64,000 nt of DNA from Mobiluncus curtisii subsp. curtisii ATCC 35241 (GCF_000146285.1 NZ_GL385912.1:360028-424027); one strand, 5' to 3'; counted from the stretch's first letter, positions 43,812 through 55,716 are shown. Notes: generated from the sequence alone by a model not told the origin. Numbers and translations: made by a program.

Positions 43812-44294
43812 TTAGATGACCTCCGCTAATTCTGCGGCATCGTCCAGCGCGGCTTGAAAAATACTCTTAGCCAGGCTGACCAGGGAGAACAGCCCCACTC
43901 CCAAAACTATTCCGCCGAGGAATAAAAGTGGCGGCTCCGGTCTGGTTGCCGGTGCAAAAATGCTCATATGCCCACCGGTTAGCGCGACGATACCGGGACC
44001 GATAGCAACCATGAGACGCGCTAAATTGATCCATTTCATGGTTTTAGCACTAAAAAAAGCTCCCTTGCTAACTGCCCTTACCAGCATAATCAACGCCACA
44101 ATCAGTACCTGCACGCAAATGAGCGCCGCAACGGCTGCCAGCGCGTAGGGTACAACTAGGTGTCGAACCTCGGGGAACTCCTCTCCTGTTTCCCATGCCG
44201 CATATGCGCAAAACAACTGGAGCAACAACACCCCTGGAAGAGCTGCAATCAAGGCAATTTGTGACAGAATTACGTAAATTTGAGAAAACTTCAT
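43812..44294 (-). CDS. DUF2975 membrane protein
   Basis: A 160-residue protein with four membrane segments, the DUF2975 pattern. Function unknown; it is nearly always paired with a small XRE regulator, as here. The ATG at 44294 is chosen because it starts directly in the first membrane segment (MKFSQIYVILSQIALIAALP) and because a promoter -10 GATAAT ends exactly 6 nt upstream, so the transcript would begin at the start codon. The 32 extra residues of the longer reading are promoter sequence. The stop is adjacent to the start of the regulator. Confidence 0.87.
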   Translation of the reverse strand: MKFSQIYVILSQIALIAALPGVLLLQLFCAYAAWETGEEFPEVRHLVVPYALAAVAALICVQVLIVALIMLVRAVSKGAFFSAKTMKWINLARLMVAIGPGIVALTGGHMSIFAPATRPEPPLLFLGGIVLGVGLFSLVSLAKSIFQAALDDAAELAEVI

Positions 44295-44295
44295 A

Positions 44296-44329
44296 TATCG
44301 ATTATCGATACTTATATATCGTTTGTCAA
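44296..44329 (-). promoter_or_regulatory. Promoter and palindromic operator of the DUF2975-XRE operon
   Basis: TTGACA (44329-44324), 17 nt, GATAAT (44306-44301) on the minus strand, close to consensus. The -10 lies inside the perfect palindrome TATCGAT-T-ATCGATA (44296-44310), and CGATA/TATCG half-sites recur in the spacer. The start codon is 6 nt after the -10, so the mRNA should be leaderless. The downstream XRE protein is the likely ligand. Confidence 0.82.
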
Positions 44330-44508
44330 TAGATATTACTGCACGAACTGGCACGTAGCCACGCCCGGTTGCACCTCTGGAACAATTCACTCACCGACCA
44401 AAGACCCATAAAACCTGTGAAAACGCTACAGTTTAGAGTGAACATCCTGCCAGAAAAACATCTGGGCACTTCAGATTGAAGCCCAACTAGCATCTACCAG
44501 GGGGACGT

Positions 44509-44898
44509 ATGAAAGCCGAGGAATTGTGGGATCAGGCTCGTGCAGTGGCGCTGGAGCTGCCCGGCGCTGAGCCGTGGGTGTATTCCCCGCAGTGGGAGGC
44601 TGTAAAAGTTTGCGGGAAGTGGTTCGTGGTGATGGTGGAGGTCCACGACACTCCGGTCGTGAACTTGGCCGTATTGCCAGAGGACGGCCTGGCGCTAACC
44701 CAGCGCTACGCGGAAATCACCCCCGGCTGGCACATGAACAAAGACCGCTGGATCAGCGTATATCCCGGCGCGGAAGTCAACCCAGAACTGTTGAAAGAAC
44801 TGGTCGAAGAATCTTACCTTAACGTGGTATCACGGCTGCCGAAACTGGTACGGCAAAAACTAGCGCGCCACTCCAATATCCATCAACCCCGCAGATGA
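44509..44898 (+). CDS. MmcQ/YjbR-family protein
   Basis: A 129-residue protein of the MmcQ/YjbR family (double wing fold, DNA binding proposed). Family features are ELPGAEPWVYSPQWEAVKV, KWFVVM and ITPGWHMNKDRWISVYP. GGGGGA lies 3 nt before the ATG at 44509. The last 16 nt overlap the 3' end of the convergent ABC transporter gene. Biological role not known. Confidence 0.87.
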   Translation: MKAEELWDQARAVALELPGAEPWVYSPQWEAVKVCGKWFVVMVEVHDTPVVNLAVLPEDGLALTQRYAEITPGWHMNKDRWISVYPGAEVNPELLKELVEESYLNVVSRLPKLVRQKLARHSNIHQPRR

Positions 44899-46760
44899 CG
44901 CAACGCCGATTCTGGATTTGCCAGCAGGTCCTCCGGTTTCCCCTGTTCCACGATGTGCCCTAAATCGAGCACTGCCACCCAATCAGCTTGGGCGATTTGA
45001 TCCAGGTTGTGCGTAATCTCTAAAACGGTGGGACGCGGCACCATAGCGCGCAGATTATCATTGATGCCCGAAGCTAGAGACGGCGGCAAATGCGCAGTGT
45101 GCTCGTCCAAGATAAGGACCTGAGATTGACGCAGCAGGGCACGAGCCAGAGAAAGCCGCTGCCGCTGCCCCCCACTGAGGTCGGTTCCCTGCGAAGCCAC
45201 TCGATGCTGCAGTCCTCCCGACATCGCTTTCACTTCCTCATCCAACCCTGCCATCGCCAAAGCCCACCAGAGCTGCTGGTCACTGGCTTGCGGACGGGAC
45301 AAACGCAAGTTTTCGGCAATAGTCATATCGAAAATTGTTGATTCGGCGTTGACTAAAGATACAGCGTCGCGCAGGGACGCCAGTCGATAATCTCGCAAAC
45401 TGCGCCCGTCTAAGCGGACCGTTCCCGTATCGGGATCATAAAACCGCAACAGCAGGCGAGCCAGGGTCGACTTGCCACTGCCCGTTGCCCCCACCAGGGC
45501 GGTCCACGAACTGGGTGCTAGTTTTAGGCTCACCTGTGCAATCGTCCCCGGCGTCGGGTTAGTCTGCGAAATCGTGTGGGTGGATTCGGGATAGCGGAAG
45601 CTAACATTGCTAAATTCCACTGCTACAGGGGTGGTTTGCGGCACGTCTTCCGTCCCCTCGCAAAGTTCCAGCCCGGCATGAGTCAGCTGGTAGACGCGCC
45701 GTGCTGCGGCGAGGGAGGTATTCAGTTCGGTACCGAAATCCACCACCGCGTTAAACCCATCCCAGCAACGCAAAACGGCAAAAATGATTGCTATCCAGGC
45801 TGCCATTCCCAGCGCCTCCGCCTGATAGAGTGGCGCGCCCACCGCCAGCAGAATTAGCACGGCAGCCATTCTCCACGCCGAGAGGAAAGCCCCTCGAAAA
45901 GCGGACTTGCTAGCTTCTTGCAGACTAGCTTGGACCAGCGCTTCACCCAACTTGTCACTGCCGGTCAGACGGGCACTGCACAAGCCGTATCCGACGACTT
46001 CCGCCAAGCCTCCCAACGAGTCGGTAACATCGACAGCAACGCGTCCACGAGCAGCAAGTTTTTTGCGTGCTGCCAAATGCCCAGAATATATACCGAACCA
46101 GGGTATCAATAGTCCCACTATGAGAATTCCTACCACAGTTACACCTATTTGCCAAGGTGCTACCGCAAAAGTCGCCACGGTAACAATGCTGGGAATCAGG
46201 AAAGCGGTCAGCGCTGGAGCAAACGTGTGCGCAAAGAAAACCTCTATACGATCTATATCTTTCGTGAGACGCGACAAGAGGTCCCCGCTGTGATTATCGG
46301 TCACGATAGCGGGAGCTTGGGGGAAAATGGCTCGATACGCCTGAGCCCGCAAGAGTTCCAAGGCTTTAAACGCAACCAGGTGCCCCCAGTATTGTTCCAG
46401 ATAGCGTGCCAAACCTTTCAAAAGCGCGGTTCCAGTCATTATCGTCACTAACCCACCCACGTTAGCAAAGGAACTGTGGATGCAACCGCAATCCAGATAA
46501 CTCTTCACCAGGTTAACCAGCAGCACTGCAGGTACGGCAAAGAGCACGATACCCAGAATTTGATCGACTAACCTAGCCATGGCGGACCCCGCGAGGGGAC
46601 CCAGCACGGAGCGAGTTGAGGACAGCAACCAGCGGATGACTGACCGCACCCCCACCGCAGCTTCTGCGGAACCGCCTGCGGAGGAGGGTGTGCTATCGCT
46701 CTGGCATGAGAGAGCAGGTGCCGTGTTTGTTGAGCCAGAAGCGTGTTCCACAGGTTTCAC
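44883..46760 (-). CDS. cydC: CydC-like ABC exporter half-transporter (membrane and ATPase domains fused)
   Basis: A 625-residue type IV ABC half-transporter: an N-terminal extension of about 60 residues rich in S, A and G, six membrane segments, then the ATPase with GATGSGKST (Walker A), LSGGQRQRLSLARALLR (signature) and VLILDEHTAHLP (Walker B; the usual DE is present, followed by H). GTG 46760 overlaps the upstream TGA by 4 nt, so it is coupled to the cydD-like gene. CydDC pairs export cysteine and glutathione for cytochrome bd assembly; no cydAB is in this window, so the name is tentative and another small-molecule exporter is possible. Confidence 0.8.
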   Translation of the reverse strand: MKPVEHASGSTNTAPALSCQSDSTPSSAGGSAEAAVGVRSVIRWLLSSTRSVLGPLAGSAMARLVDQILGIVLFAVPAVLLVNLVKSYLDCGCIHSSFANVGGLVTIMTGTALLKGLARYLEQYWGHLVAFKALELLRAQAYRAIFPQAPAIVTDNHSGDLLSRLTKDIDRIEVFFAHTFAPALTAFLIPSIVTVATFAVAPWQIGVTVVGILIVGLLIPWFGIYSGHLAARKKLAARGRVAVDVTDSLGGLAEVVGYGLCSARLTGSDKLGEALVQASLQEASKSAFRGAFLSAWRMAAVLILLAVGAPLYQAEALGMAAWIAIIFAVLRCWDGFNAVVDFGTELNTSLAAARRVYQLTHAGLELCEGTEDVPQTTPVAVEFSNVSFRYPESTHTISQTNPTPGTIAQVSLKLAPSSWTALVGATGSGKSTLARLLLRFYDPDTGTVRLDGRSLRDYRLASLRDAVSLVNAESTIFDMTIAENLRLSRPQASDQQLWWALAMAGLDEEVKAMSGGLQHRVASQGTDLSGGQRQRLSLARALLRQSQVLILDEHTAHLPPSLASGINDNLRAMVPRPTVLEITHNLDQIAQADWVAVLDLGHIVEQGKPEDLLANPESALRHLRG

Positions 46761-48475
46761 CGAACCACCAGCTCTCCGTGCTCGACCTGCAAAACGCGGT
46801 CTGCCAACGCAGTCAGTGCTCCGCGGTGCGACACCATGATAAGCGTGTAGTTTCGTCCCAAGGCATTGAGGGCATCCAAAATTTTCCTCTCAGAATTCAA
46901 ATCAACTTGAGAAGTCGCTTCATCCAGCAACAAAATTTTTCGACCACTCCCGATGGCTCGCGCCAAGCTGAGACGCTGTTTTTGTCCGCTCGATAGCCCC
47001 ACTCCGTTCTCACCCAGAGGAGTATCCAGCCCCAGGGGCATCTGTTTAATTTCGTCGTCAAGATGAGCTAACCGCAGAGCATCCCATAACTCGGTATCAG
47101 AAGCCTCCGGGGCTGACATCTGGAGGTTTTCCCTCACGGTTCCGGTAAATAGCCAGGTGCTTTGGCTGACCAAAGCCGAGCACTGCGCTAAGTCGGTGTC
47201 TGTCCCGGAGATCATCACCCTCCCCTCACTCGGGGTCAAGAACCCTTTCATTACATTCAAGAGGGTGGTTTTTCCCTGTCCGGAATCGCCCACAATCGCC
47301 ACGCGCTCACCCTGAGACACGCTGAGGTTGACTCCTTGCAAGACTTCGCGGCTCCCGTATCGCACCTTGACATTTTCCAGATAAACCGCGGGAATCTCAG
47401 TCTTCTCCGCCACAAGCTCATCATCTGGGATTCCCGCATCGCTGGGACGCGCCGTGCTGACGTTCCCACAGTGAGCAGCCGATTGGTTAGCGTGTGAGTT
47501 GAGGAATCCTGAAATGGCGCGACCGGCTGCCCGCCCGCTCATCGCTACATAGAAAAACGCCCCGAAGTGGTCAATCGGTTCCAGCAGCAGCATTGCCAAT
47601 CCCAGCGCGGTAACGGATTTACCCAGAGACAGCTCCCCCAGGGACACCAAGTACATTGACAAGGCAGCTACAGACGTGATGACAAACAGTGAAAACACCG
47701 TATCCAGGACAAAAATAATGACTTGATTGGACCGCAGCAGACCCATAGTCGCACGTCGATTATCTTCGCCCACTGTCTCCAGCTCATCGCCCATGCGACC
47801 TGCCGCCCCCAGCAGCTGCAGAGTCGTCAGTCCCTGCAATACTTCCAGGTAGTTTGCCGCTAATGCCGCCCGCGCCCGCGCGGATTTCGCCGAAGAACGC
47901 CGAAAGAGCTTTCGAAAAAGCCAGACCGTCCCTACTGCTAACGGCAGGCACAGGGCCAGTGCGAGCGCCAGAAAGGGATGGACCAAAAACCCCATTGCCA
48001 CCACTATCAACACTGGCGCGCTAAAGGAACCTTGTACCTCAGGCAGGAATCCTTGACGATACCGGGTAAACTTTTCCGCTGACTCGGTTGCCAACGCCAC
48101 GATTTTCCCGGTGCTGTCCTGGTTCATCCGCGCGGGTCCAGAGCGGAATGCTTCGCGCAGCAGAACGCGTCGCACGTAATTTTCTTCACGTATTTGAGAG
48201 CGGGCCGCGCACCGTGAGAGCGAAAAATTCGCCCCAAAGACCAGGGCAATCCCCGCAATTGCCAGCGCCCACGAAAGGGCTGGTGCAGACGACCACTCGG
48301 GGTGGAGGTAATTGTCGAGAATGTCTCCTGCTGCGACGACCACCGTAATCATGCCGAGGGTCATGAGCCAAAACAGTCCCAAGATTCCACGATTAGCGCG
48401 GCGTCCATCGGCAGTTTGCAACGCGGCAAACTGGACTTTACCCGGTTTTTTCGGAACTACATGGGGGGCGTTCAA
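46757..48475 (-). CDS. cydD: CydD-like ABC exporter half-transporter
   Basis: A 572-residue partner of the following gene. Six membrane segments, including the family stretch ARARAALAANYLEVLQGLTT, then an ATPase domain with GDSGQGKTT, GLSSGQKQRLSLARAIGSG and ILLLDEATSQVD. The LSSGQ signature and intact Walker motifs suggest it is catalytic. Start TTG 48475 overlaps the guaB3 stop (TTGA), and its stop overlaps the start of the next gene, so guaB3, this gene and the cydC-like gene form one coupled operon. CydD is favoured by the membrane-domain motif; the substrate is not known. Confidence 0.8.
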   Translation of the reverse strand: MNAPHVVPKKPGKVQFAALQTADGRRANRGILGLFWLMTLGMITVVVAAGDILDNYLHPEWSSAPALSWALAIAGIALVFGANFSLSRCAARSQIREENYVRRVLLREAFRSGPARMNQDSTGKIVALATESAEKFTRYRQGFLPEVQGSFSAPVLIVVAMGFLVHPFLALALALCLPLAVGTVWLFRKLFRRSSAKSARARAALAANYLEVLQGLTTLQLLGAAGRMGDELETVGEDNRRATMGLLRSNQVIIFVLDTVFSLFVITSVAALSMYLVSLGELSLGKSVTALGLAMLLLEPIDHFGAFFYVAMSGRAAGRAISGFLNSHANQSAAHCGNVSTARPSDAGIPDDELVAEKTEIPAVYLENVKVRYGSREVLQGVNLSVSQGERVAIVGDSGQGKTTLLNVMKGFLTPSEGRVMISGTDTDLAQCSALVSQSTWLFTGTVRENLQMSAPEASDTELWDALRLAHLDDEIKQMPLGLDTPLGENGVGLSSGQKQRLSLARAIGSGRKILLLDEATSQVDLNSERKILDALNALGRNYTLIMVSHRGALTALADRVLQVEHGELVVR

Positions 48476-49590
48476 TAGCTGGTAACCACTTCGACTCGTT
48501 GGAGTTCTTTGACGTCGGTATAACCCGTCGTTGCCATGGTCCGACGCAGGGCACCCATCATATTGAGGGTTCCTTCGGCATTATCAGCAGGACCGAACAT
48601 AACCTGTTCCAGAGTGCCGACGGTGCCGACTTTGACCCGAGAACCGCGTGGCAATGTGGAGTGATGTGCCTCACTACCCCAATGCCAGCCGTGACCGGGC
48701 GCCTCAGAAGCCCTAGCCAGAGCGCTTCCCAGCATTACGGCATCCGCTCCGCAAGCGATGGCTTTTACCACGTCTCCCGCAAAACCAATGCCACCATCGG
48801 CGATAACATGCACATATCTGCCACCGGATTCATCCAAGAAATCCCGGCGCGCCGCTGCCACATCCGCTACGGCCGTCGCCATCGGCACATGTATCCCCAT
48901 GGTACGACGGGTCGTAGATGCGGCTCCTCCCCCAAATCCCACCAGCACCCCGGCAGCTCCGGTGCGCATCAGGTGCAGCGCTCCAGTATAGGTAGCGACG
49001 CCTCCCACTATGATTGGAATGTCTACCTGATGCACAAATTGCTTCAGGTTTAGCGGCTCTATCTGGGAGGACACATGATCAGCGGATACGGTAGAACCGC
49101 GCACCACAAACAAATCCAATGCTGAATCTGCCACTTGCTCCCATAATTTTTGGGTGCCTGCCGGACTCATAGCCCCTGCCACAATGACATCAGCAACTTT
49201 GATTTCCTCTAACCTGGCACGCATCAGCTCCGGTTTAACCGGCTCAGTGTAGATTTCCTGCAACTTGGCGGTGGCTTTGGCTCCGACTTCGTCAAGCTCT
49301 GCCAGCTCTTCGTACAAGGGTAGGGGGTCATCATATCGAGTCCACAGTCCCTCCAGGTCCATGACTCCGACTCCGCCCATTTTCCCCAAGGCGATAGCAT
49401 TTTGAGGGCTCATCACCGAATCCATCGGCGCGCCCATGACCGGAACCTGCATGTAATAAGCGTCAAATTGCCAGGCTAGAGACACGTCACGAGGATCTCT
49501 GGTACGGCGCGAGGGCACCACCGCGATTTCATCAAAAGAATAGGCTCGACGCCCCCGCTTGCCACGTCCAATCTGAACTTCTTCATTCAT
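48472..49590 (-). CDS. guaB3: GuaB3 family IMP dehydrogenase-related protein
   Basis: A 372-residue IMPDH/GMP-reductase barrel protein typical of actinobacteria, where it lies next to guaB. Visible regions are RRAYSFDEIAVVPSRR, VMGAPMDSVMSPQNAIAL and VHVIADGGIGFAGDVVKAIACGADAVMLGSALA (in parts), and it lacks the CBS domains of true IMPDH. Some members have been reported to reduce GMP, but activity here is unknown. ATG 49590 has a TAGGCT hexamer ending 6 nt upstream and no ribosome site, so it may be leaderless. It is coupled to the downstream ABC transporter genes. Confidence 0.9.
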   Translation of the reverse strand: MNEEVQIGRGKRGRRAYSFDEIAVVPSRRTRDPRDVSLAWQFDAYYMQVPVMGAPMDSVMSPQNAIALGKMGGVGVMDLEGLWTRYDDPLPLYEELAELDEVGAKATAKLQEIYTEPVKPELMRARLEEIKVADVIVAGAMSPAGTQKLWEQVADSALDLFVVRGSTVSADHVSSQIEPLNLKQFVHQVDIPIIVGGVATYTGALHLMRTGAAGVLVGFGGGAASTTRRTMGIHVPMATAVADVAAARRDFLDESGGRYVHVIADGGIGFAGDVVKAIACGADAVMLGSALARASEAPGHGWHWGSEAHHSTLPRGSRVKVGTVGTLEQVMFGPADNAEGTLNMMGALRRTMATTGYTDVKELQRVEVVTSY

Positions 49591-49596
49591 AGATTT

Positions 49597-49602
49597 AGCC
49601 TA
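49597..49602 (-). promoter_or_regulatory. Candidate -10 of guaB3
   Basis: TAGGCT on the minus strand ends 6 nt before ATG 49590; no -35 match or ribosome-binding site is seen. Confidence 0.4.
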
Positions 49603-49670
49603 CCAAAATGCACCCCAGCTGGAGCGGCTGGCAGGTCCGAGAGTCAGGTCCCGGCACTCTATCGCGGTAA

Positions 49671-50984
<1,314 letters not shown>

Positions 50985-51040
50985 TTAAACATCATCCCAG
51001 GTTAGAAACATTTAGTCGAAACAGTTTCTGTACTGATTGG

Positions 51041-51781
51041 TCAATTATTTGTCACCAGAGGGCGCTCTGCGAGAGTTTCTGTATCAATCGGTACATAATT
51101 TTTTTCGCCCCGTTTCACTAATCCGATGACCTGAATACTAATTGGCGACATGACAATCTCCAAAGCACATTTGTACACGTAGCCAGTCAGCACATAGTTG
51201 AGGAATTCTGGACCTGAAATCAAACCGGCAAAAGCGATGGTGCAAAATGCTACAGTGTCTACCAATTCACCGACCAAGGTAGAGGCAATCATACGAACCC
51301 AGAGAAAACGCTCCCCCGTGTGACCTTTGATCCGTACCAAGACCAGAGCATTTAGCAATTGCCCCAGTACATACCCCACCAGGGAAGCTGCCACGATACG
51401 TGGAACAAACCCAAAAACTTGAGAAAAAGCGGGAGTAATGAAGTCTCCACTGGCGGGCGGTGCTTTAGCGACCAGGAAAAACAGTCCAGAAGCCAAGATA
51501 GAAATCCCGAATCCAGTCAGCACCGCTCGACGCGCCCCGCGGAATCCATAAACCTCCGAAAGAATATCTCCCAAGATGTAGGTGAAGGGGAACATGACAG
51601 CTCCCCCATCAAAAATCAACCCCAGGGGTCCACCGATGAGTTTGGTGGCGGAGATATTAGAAATTAGCAGCAGTGCGACAAACAAAGTCATGAAAATATC
51701 AAAAAAACGTCCCTTGCCCATAGCCACGAAGTTGACCACTGGGCGCGAGGTCGATGGCACAGAGCTTTCGACCGATTCCAC
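51041..51781 (-). CDS. yhhQ: Queuosine precursor transporter (YhhQ family)
   Basis: A 246-residue membrane protein of the VUT/YhhQ (DUF165) family, which imports preQ0, preQ1 or queuine. Family signatures are LISNISATKLIGGPLG, FPFTYILGDILSEVYGF and RMIASTLVGELVDTVAF. Six membrane segments are expected. GTG 51781 is chosen because GGGAG lies about 8 nt upstream; a longer reading (to 51892) would overlap the exonuclease gene with unconvincing sequence. It precedes tgt, the enzyme that uses the imported base. Confidence 0.92.
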   Translation of the reverse strand: MESVESSVPSTSRPVVNFVAMGKGRFFDIFMTLFVALLLISNISATKLIGGPLGLIFDGGAVMFPFTYILGDILSEVYGFRGARRAVLTGFGISILASGLFFLVAKAPPASGDFITPAFSQVFGFVPRIVAASLVGYVLGQLLNALVLVRIKGHTGERFLWVRMIASTLVGELVDTVAFCTIAFAGLISGPEFLNYVLTGYVYKCALEIVMSPISIQVIGLVKRGEKNYVPIDTETLAERPLVTNN

Positions 51782-51827
51782 TGTTTTATTCTCCCTTACT
51801 ATTAATCTGACGTAGCGACCGACAACG

Positions 51828-52550
51828 CTAAAACTGCGGCCAGTGCAGTGACACCGGGCGGAAATCCGGCTTCCGCGCCGACATAAACTCATTAAAACTC
51901 CGCGCCCATTGACTATGCCCCTCCGCCTGGAACTGCATCATCTCCCCCGGACCCATTTCCAGTAACTCCGGAAATCTCTCAGACATGGCACCGAGCAAAT
52001 CCAGAGTCGCAGAGACATCGGCTTGTGCATTATGGAAGTCCTCACGCAGTGGCAAATCGTAGGCGGTGCAGACGGATGCCAAATTACGTTTCCCCTTGCG
52101 ATAACGATCCAGAATTCGGTCTAAAACTAGCGGATCAACGATTGGTCCAACTGATCCTTCCAGGCGCTGTCGCAAAGTTGGCAAATTATGACGCGCCAAC
52201 TCCGCCTCCAGAATCGCGAAATCAAAGGTAACGTTGAAACCCACTACGGGCACTCCCCGGCGCATTGTTTCCGCGATGATACCAGTGACTTCCTCGAGAC
52301 CAACCCGCGGGTCAACCCCGTGAGCTTGCAAGTATTCATCAGTCAGACCGTTAACCCGACCAGCAGCAGGAGGCATCGGAACGCCGGGATTGATAATCCA
52401 ATAACGTGGCGAATCCGTACCGTTTATCCTGCGTATCAGCGACACCGTGGCGATACGGTCACGCGACGTAAAGACACCCGTCGTCTCCGTGTCAAAGCCC
52501 AAGACCTCCTGATTAAGCCAGGGAGTATTCAGCTGGTTCACTTCATTCAT
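51828..52550 (-). CDS. DnaQ-like DEDDh 3'-5' exonuclease
   Basis: A 240-residue exonuclease of the RNase T/DnaQ type. The three metal-binding motifs are LGFDTETTGV (DxE), GFNVTFDFAILEAEL (Asp) and the ending HNAQADVSATL (HxxxxD). It resembles the epsilon-like exonucleases of actinobacteria that act outside the main polymerase. ATG 52550 is preferred to the TTG at 52556, and GAGACT ends 6 nt before it. It lies 37 nt downstream of guaB and upstream of the queuosine genes, in the same direction. Confidence 0.88.
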   Translation of the reverse strand: MNEVNQLNTPWLNQEVLGFDTETTGVFTSRDRIATVSLIRRINGTDSPRYWIINPGVPMPPAAGRVNGLTDEYLQAHGVDPRVGLEEVTGIIAETMRRGVPVVGFNVTFDFAILEAELARHNLPTLRQRLEGSVGPIVDPLVLDRILDRYRKGKRNLASVCTAYDLPLREDFHNAQADVSATLDLLGAMSERFPELLEMGPGEMMQFQAEGHSQWARSFNEFMSARKPDFRPVSLHWPQF

Positions 52551-52593
52551 AACCAAAGTCTCTCACACACCCTGCAGGCGAAAATCTTTGGTC

Positions 52594-54138
<1,545 letters not shown>

Positions 54139-54390
54139 TTAAATGCCTGGGAATAATTCTTTCGACGTTGATGCTTATTCTAACGCTCTCGCGCTAGCGG
54201 TGCTGACGGGGTGAGAAGCACAGTTTATGTGGACTTGTCGGGAAGTCACAAGCACGGGATCACAAGTTTGGTTCACTACTACTGAAGGACGGTGCGGTGA
54301 CCCTAAATCGTCCTGTGGTAGGACGCAGGATTGCCAGCACACCACCTAATCTTGAAGGGTAAGAGAAACCACGCGAGGGAAAGGAAGAAA

Positions 54391-54681
54391 ATGAGTAATG
54401 TAACGTATCTCCCCGCTCCGACTATTGAATCTTGGGAATGGCAAGACGAAGCTGCCTGCAAGGATTTAGGGACGGCGGCTTTCTTCCATCCTGACGGTGA
54501 ACGTGGTGGCACTCGGCGGCGTCGCGCTGCGCAGGCTAAAGCAATTTGCGCGACTTGCCCGGTATTGGAACAGTGCCGCAATTACGCTTTGAACGCACAT
54601 GAACCTTATGGAATTTGGGGCGGCATGACCGAAGAGGAACGCGCCGCTTATTGGAAGGAACGGGAGGCTAAATCCGCATAG
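54391..54681 (+). CDS. whiB: WhiB-family iron-sulfur regulator
   Basis: A 96-residue Wbl protein, found only in actinobacteria and their phages. Four cysteines (Cys23, Cys53, Cys56, Cys62) bind the 4Fe-4S cluster; the G[VI]WGG turn appears as YGIWGGMTEEER, followed by a basic C-terminal stretch for DNA contact. WhiB-type proteins bind the sigma-A subunit of RNA polymerase. It lacks the extra features of WhiB7 (AT-hook), so it is closer to WhiB1/WhiB2-like members, but which one is not certain. ATG 54391 has GGAAG a few bases upstream. A strong hairpin follows the gene. Confidence 0.93.
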   Translation: MSNVTYLPAPTIESWEWQDEAACKDLGTAAFFHPDGERGGTRRRRAAQAKAICATCPVLEQCRNYALNAHEPYGIWGGMTEEERAAYWKEREAKSA

Positions 54682-54729
54682 ACCTGTAGAACCCGGCGAG
54701 GGTGAACCCGCCACTAGAAATTGCATTTG

Positions 54730-54764
54730 TTTTGGGGGCTGAGCCAGTGGCTCAGCCCCCAAAA
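54730..54764. terminator. Strong hairpin between whiB and ddaH (bidirectional terminator)
   Basis: Perfect inverted repeat with 16-nt arms, TTTTGGGGGCTGAGCC and its complement, around the 3-nt loop AGT. The arms begin with T and end with A on both strands, so it can terminate both the whiB transcript and the convergent ddaH transcript. Confidence 0.82.
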
Positions 54765-54857
54765 TGTATATATAAACTTAAACCGAATCGCCTGCCCGCC
54801 CCGCCAAAACACTATTTTCGGACGCGCCGGATTGTGGCGAAAAATCCAGTTTACTCG

Positions 54858-55640
54858 CTAACCCACGTCACCGCGCAGACGCACGGACAGGCAGGTCACG
54901 CAACCTTCGAGCTTCTCGTACTCGCCGATGTCTACCGCGACCACTTCGTAACCCATGCTCTCAAAGAGTTCCTTGGACTTGGGAGCGGCGGCGGACATCA
55001 GAATCTTGTTATCCTCGAGCAAAACGACGTGCGAACCGGGTTCTTCGGGAACTTCCATGAACTTGTCCCACACGGTCGGGTCGTCCACCAGCGGTTTGTA
55101 GCCGACTACAGTGCCGTCGTACAAGGCGGTGACACCGCTCTTGAGGTGGAGCACCTTAGTCATTTCCACGGGGATGACTTCCGCGTTGAATTCCTTCAAG
55201 TACTCGGCAAGCTGGCGCACCCCTTCTTCGTTGGTGCGGCCACCGGGCGTTTGTCCGACCCAGACTTTACCGTCAAACTTCAGGATGTCTCCCCCGTCCA
55301 CGGTGCCGGGTTCCTTAATGTAAACCACGCGGTATCCGGCATCCCGAACCGCTTTTTCGACTCCCGCAACTTCAGCGCGGCGCTCCGGAGCTCCGGAGCG
55401 AGTGATGATGGCGAGATCTCCATAGACAAAAACAGGATCCTCAATGAATACCGAATCGGGGCAATCAGGAGCGGGCTCGACCTCGACGGTTTCCCACCCA
55501 TTATCATTGAGTGCCTTGACGTAGCCTTCCCACTGGCGCAAACCCAGATCATAAGAGACAGCAGATTTTTCAATGTGCGTCACAATCCCATCAGCCATTT
55601 TGGGGCTGGGGCGACGAACTAATGCTAATTTCCTAGTCAT
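54858..55640 (-). CDS. ddaH: Dimethylarginine dimethylaminohydrolase-like enzyme
   Basis: A 260-residue amidinotransferase-fold hydrolase of the DDAH type, which splits methylated arginines (or arginine analogues) to citrulline and amine. Conserved regions are SVFIEDPVFVYGD, GGDILKFDGKVWVG, SGVTALYDGT and the C-terminal CVTCLSVRL, whose second cysteine is the expected nucleophile. Whether the substrate is dimethylarginine or another guanidino compound is not known. ATG 55640 is chosen for the promoter that ends 7 nt upstream. The insertion sequence begins about 45 nt upstream of the start codon and may have displaced upstream sequence. Confidence 0.87.
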   Translation of the reverse strand: MTRKLALVRRPSPKMADGIVTHIEKSAVSYDLGLRQWEGYVKALNDNGWETVEVEPAPDCPDSVFIEDPVFVYGDLAIITRSGAPERRAEVAGVEKAVRDAGYRVVYIKEPGTVDGGDILKFDGKVWVGQTPGGRTNEEGVRQLAEYLKEFNAEVIPVEMTKVLHLKSGVTALYDGTVVGYKPLVDDPTVWDKFMEVPEEPGSHVVLLEDNKILMSAAAPKSKELFESMGYEVVAVDIGEYEKLEGCVTCLSVRLRGDVG

Positions 55641-55647
55641 AGCTTCC

Positions 55648-55676
55648 AGCGTAGTGGTGGACCGAAAACCCGTCAA
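55648..55676 (-). promoter_or_regulatory. ddaH promoter (leaderless)
   Basis: TTGACG (55676-55671), 17 nt, TACGCT (55653-55648) on the minus strand; 7 nt later comes ATG 55640. One of the best promoter matches in the window. The insertion-sequence end lies just upstream of the -35. Confidence 0.72.
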
Positions 55677-55685
55677 GGGATCGGC

Positions 55686-55709
55686 GTACCTTATGTATTT
55701 TGAGCGCGA
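55686..55709 (+). repeat. Degenerate extra copy of the insertion-sequence left end
   Basis: 24 nt resembling the true left end at 55720-55743 (four or five mismatches; both end in TTTGAGCGCGA). It starts 34 nt upstream of it in the same orientation, and probably is a remnant of another copy or an additional transposase site. Confidence 0.6.
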
Positions 55710-55716
55710 GGGTGAT

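Noticed and set aside
54702..55622. Plus-strand open frame of 306 codons
   Set aside because: Antisense to ddaH, starts inside the terminator region, no family resemblance.
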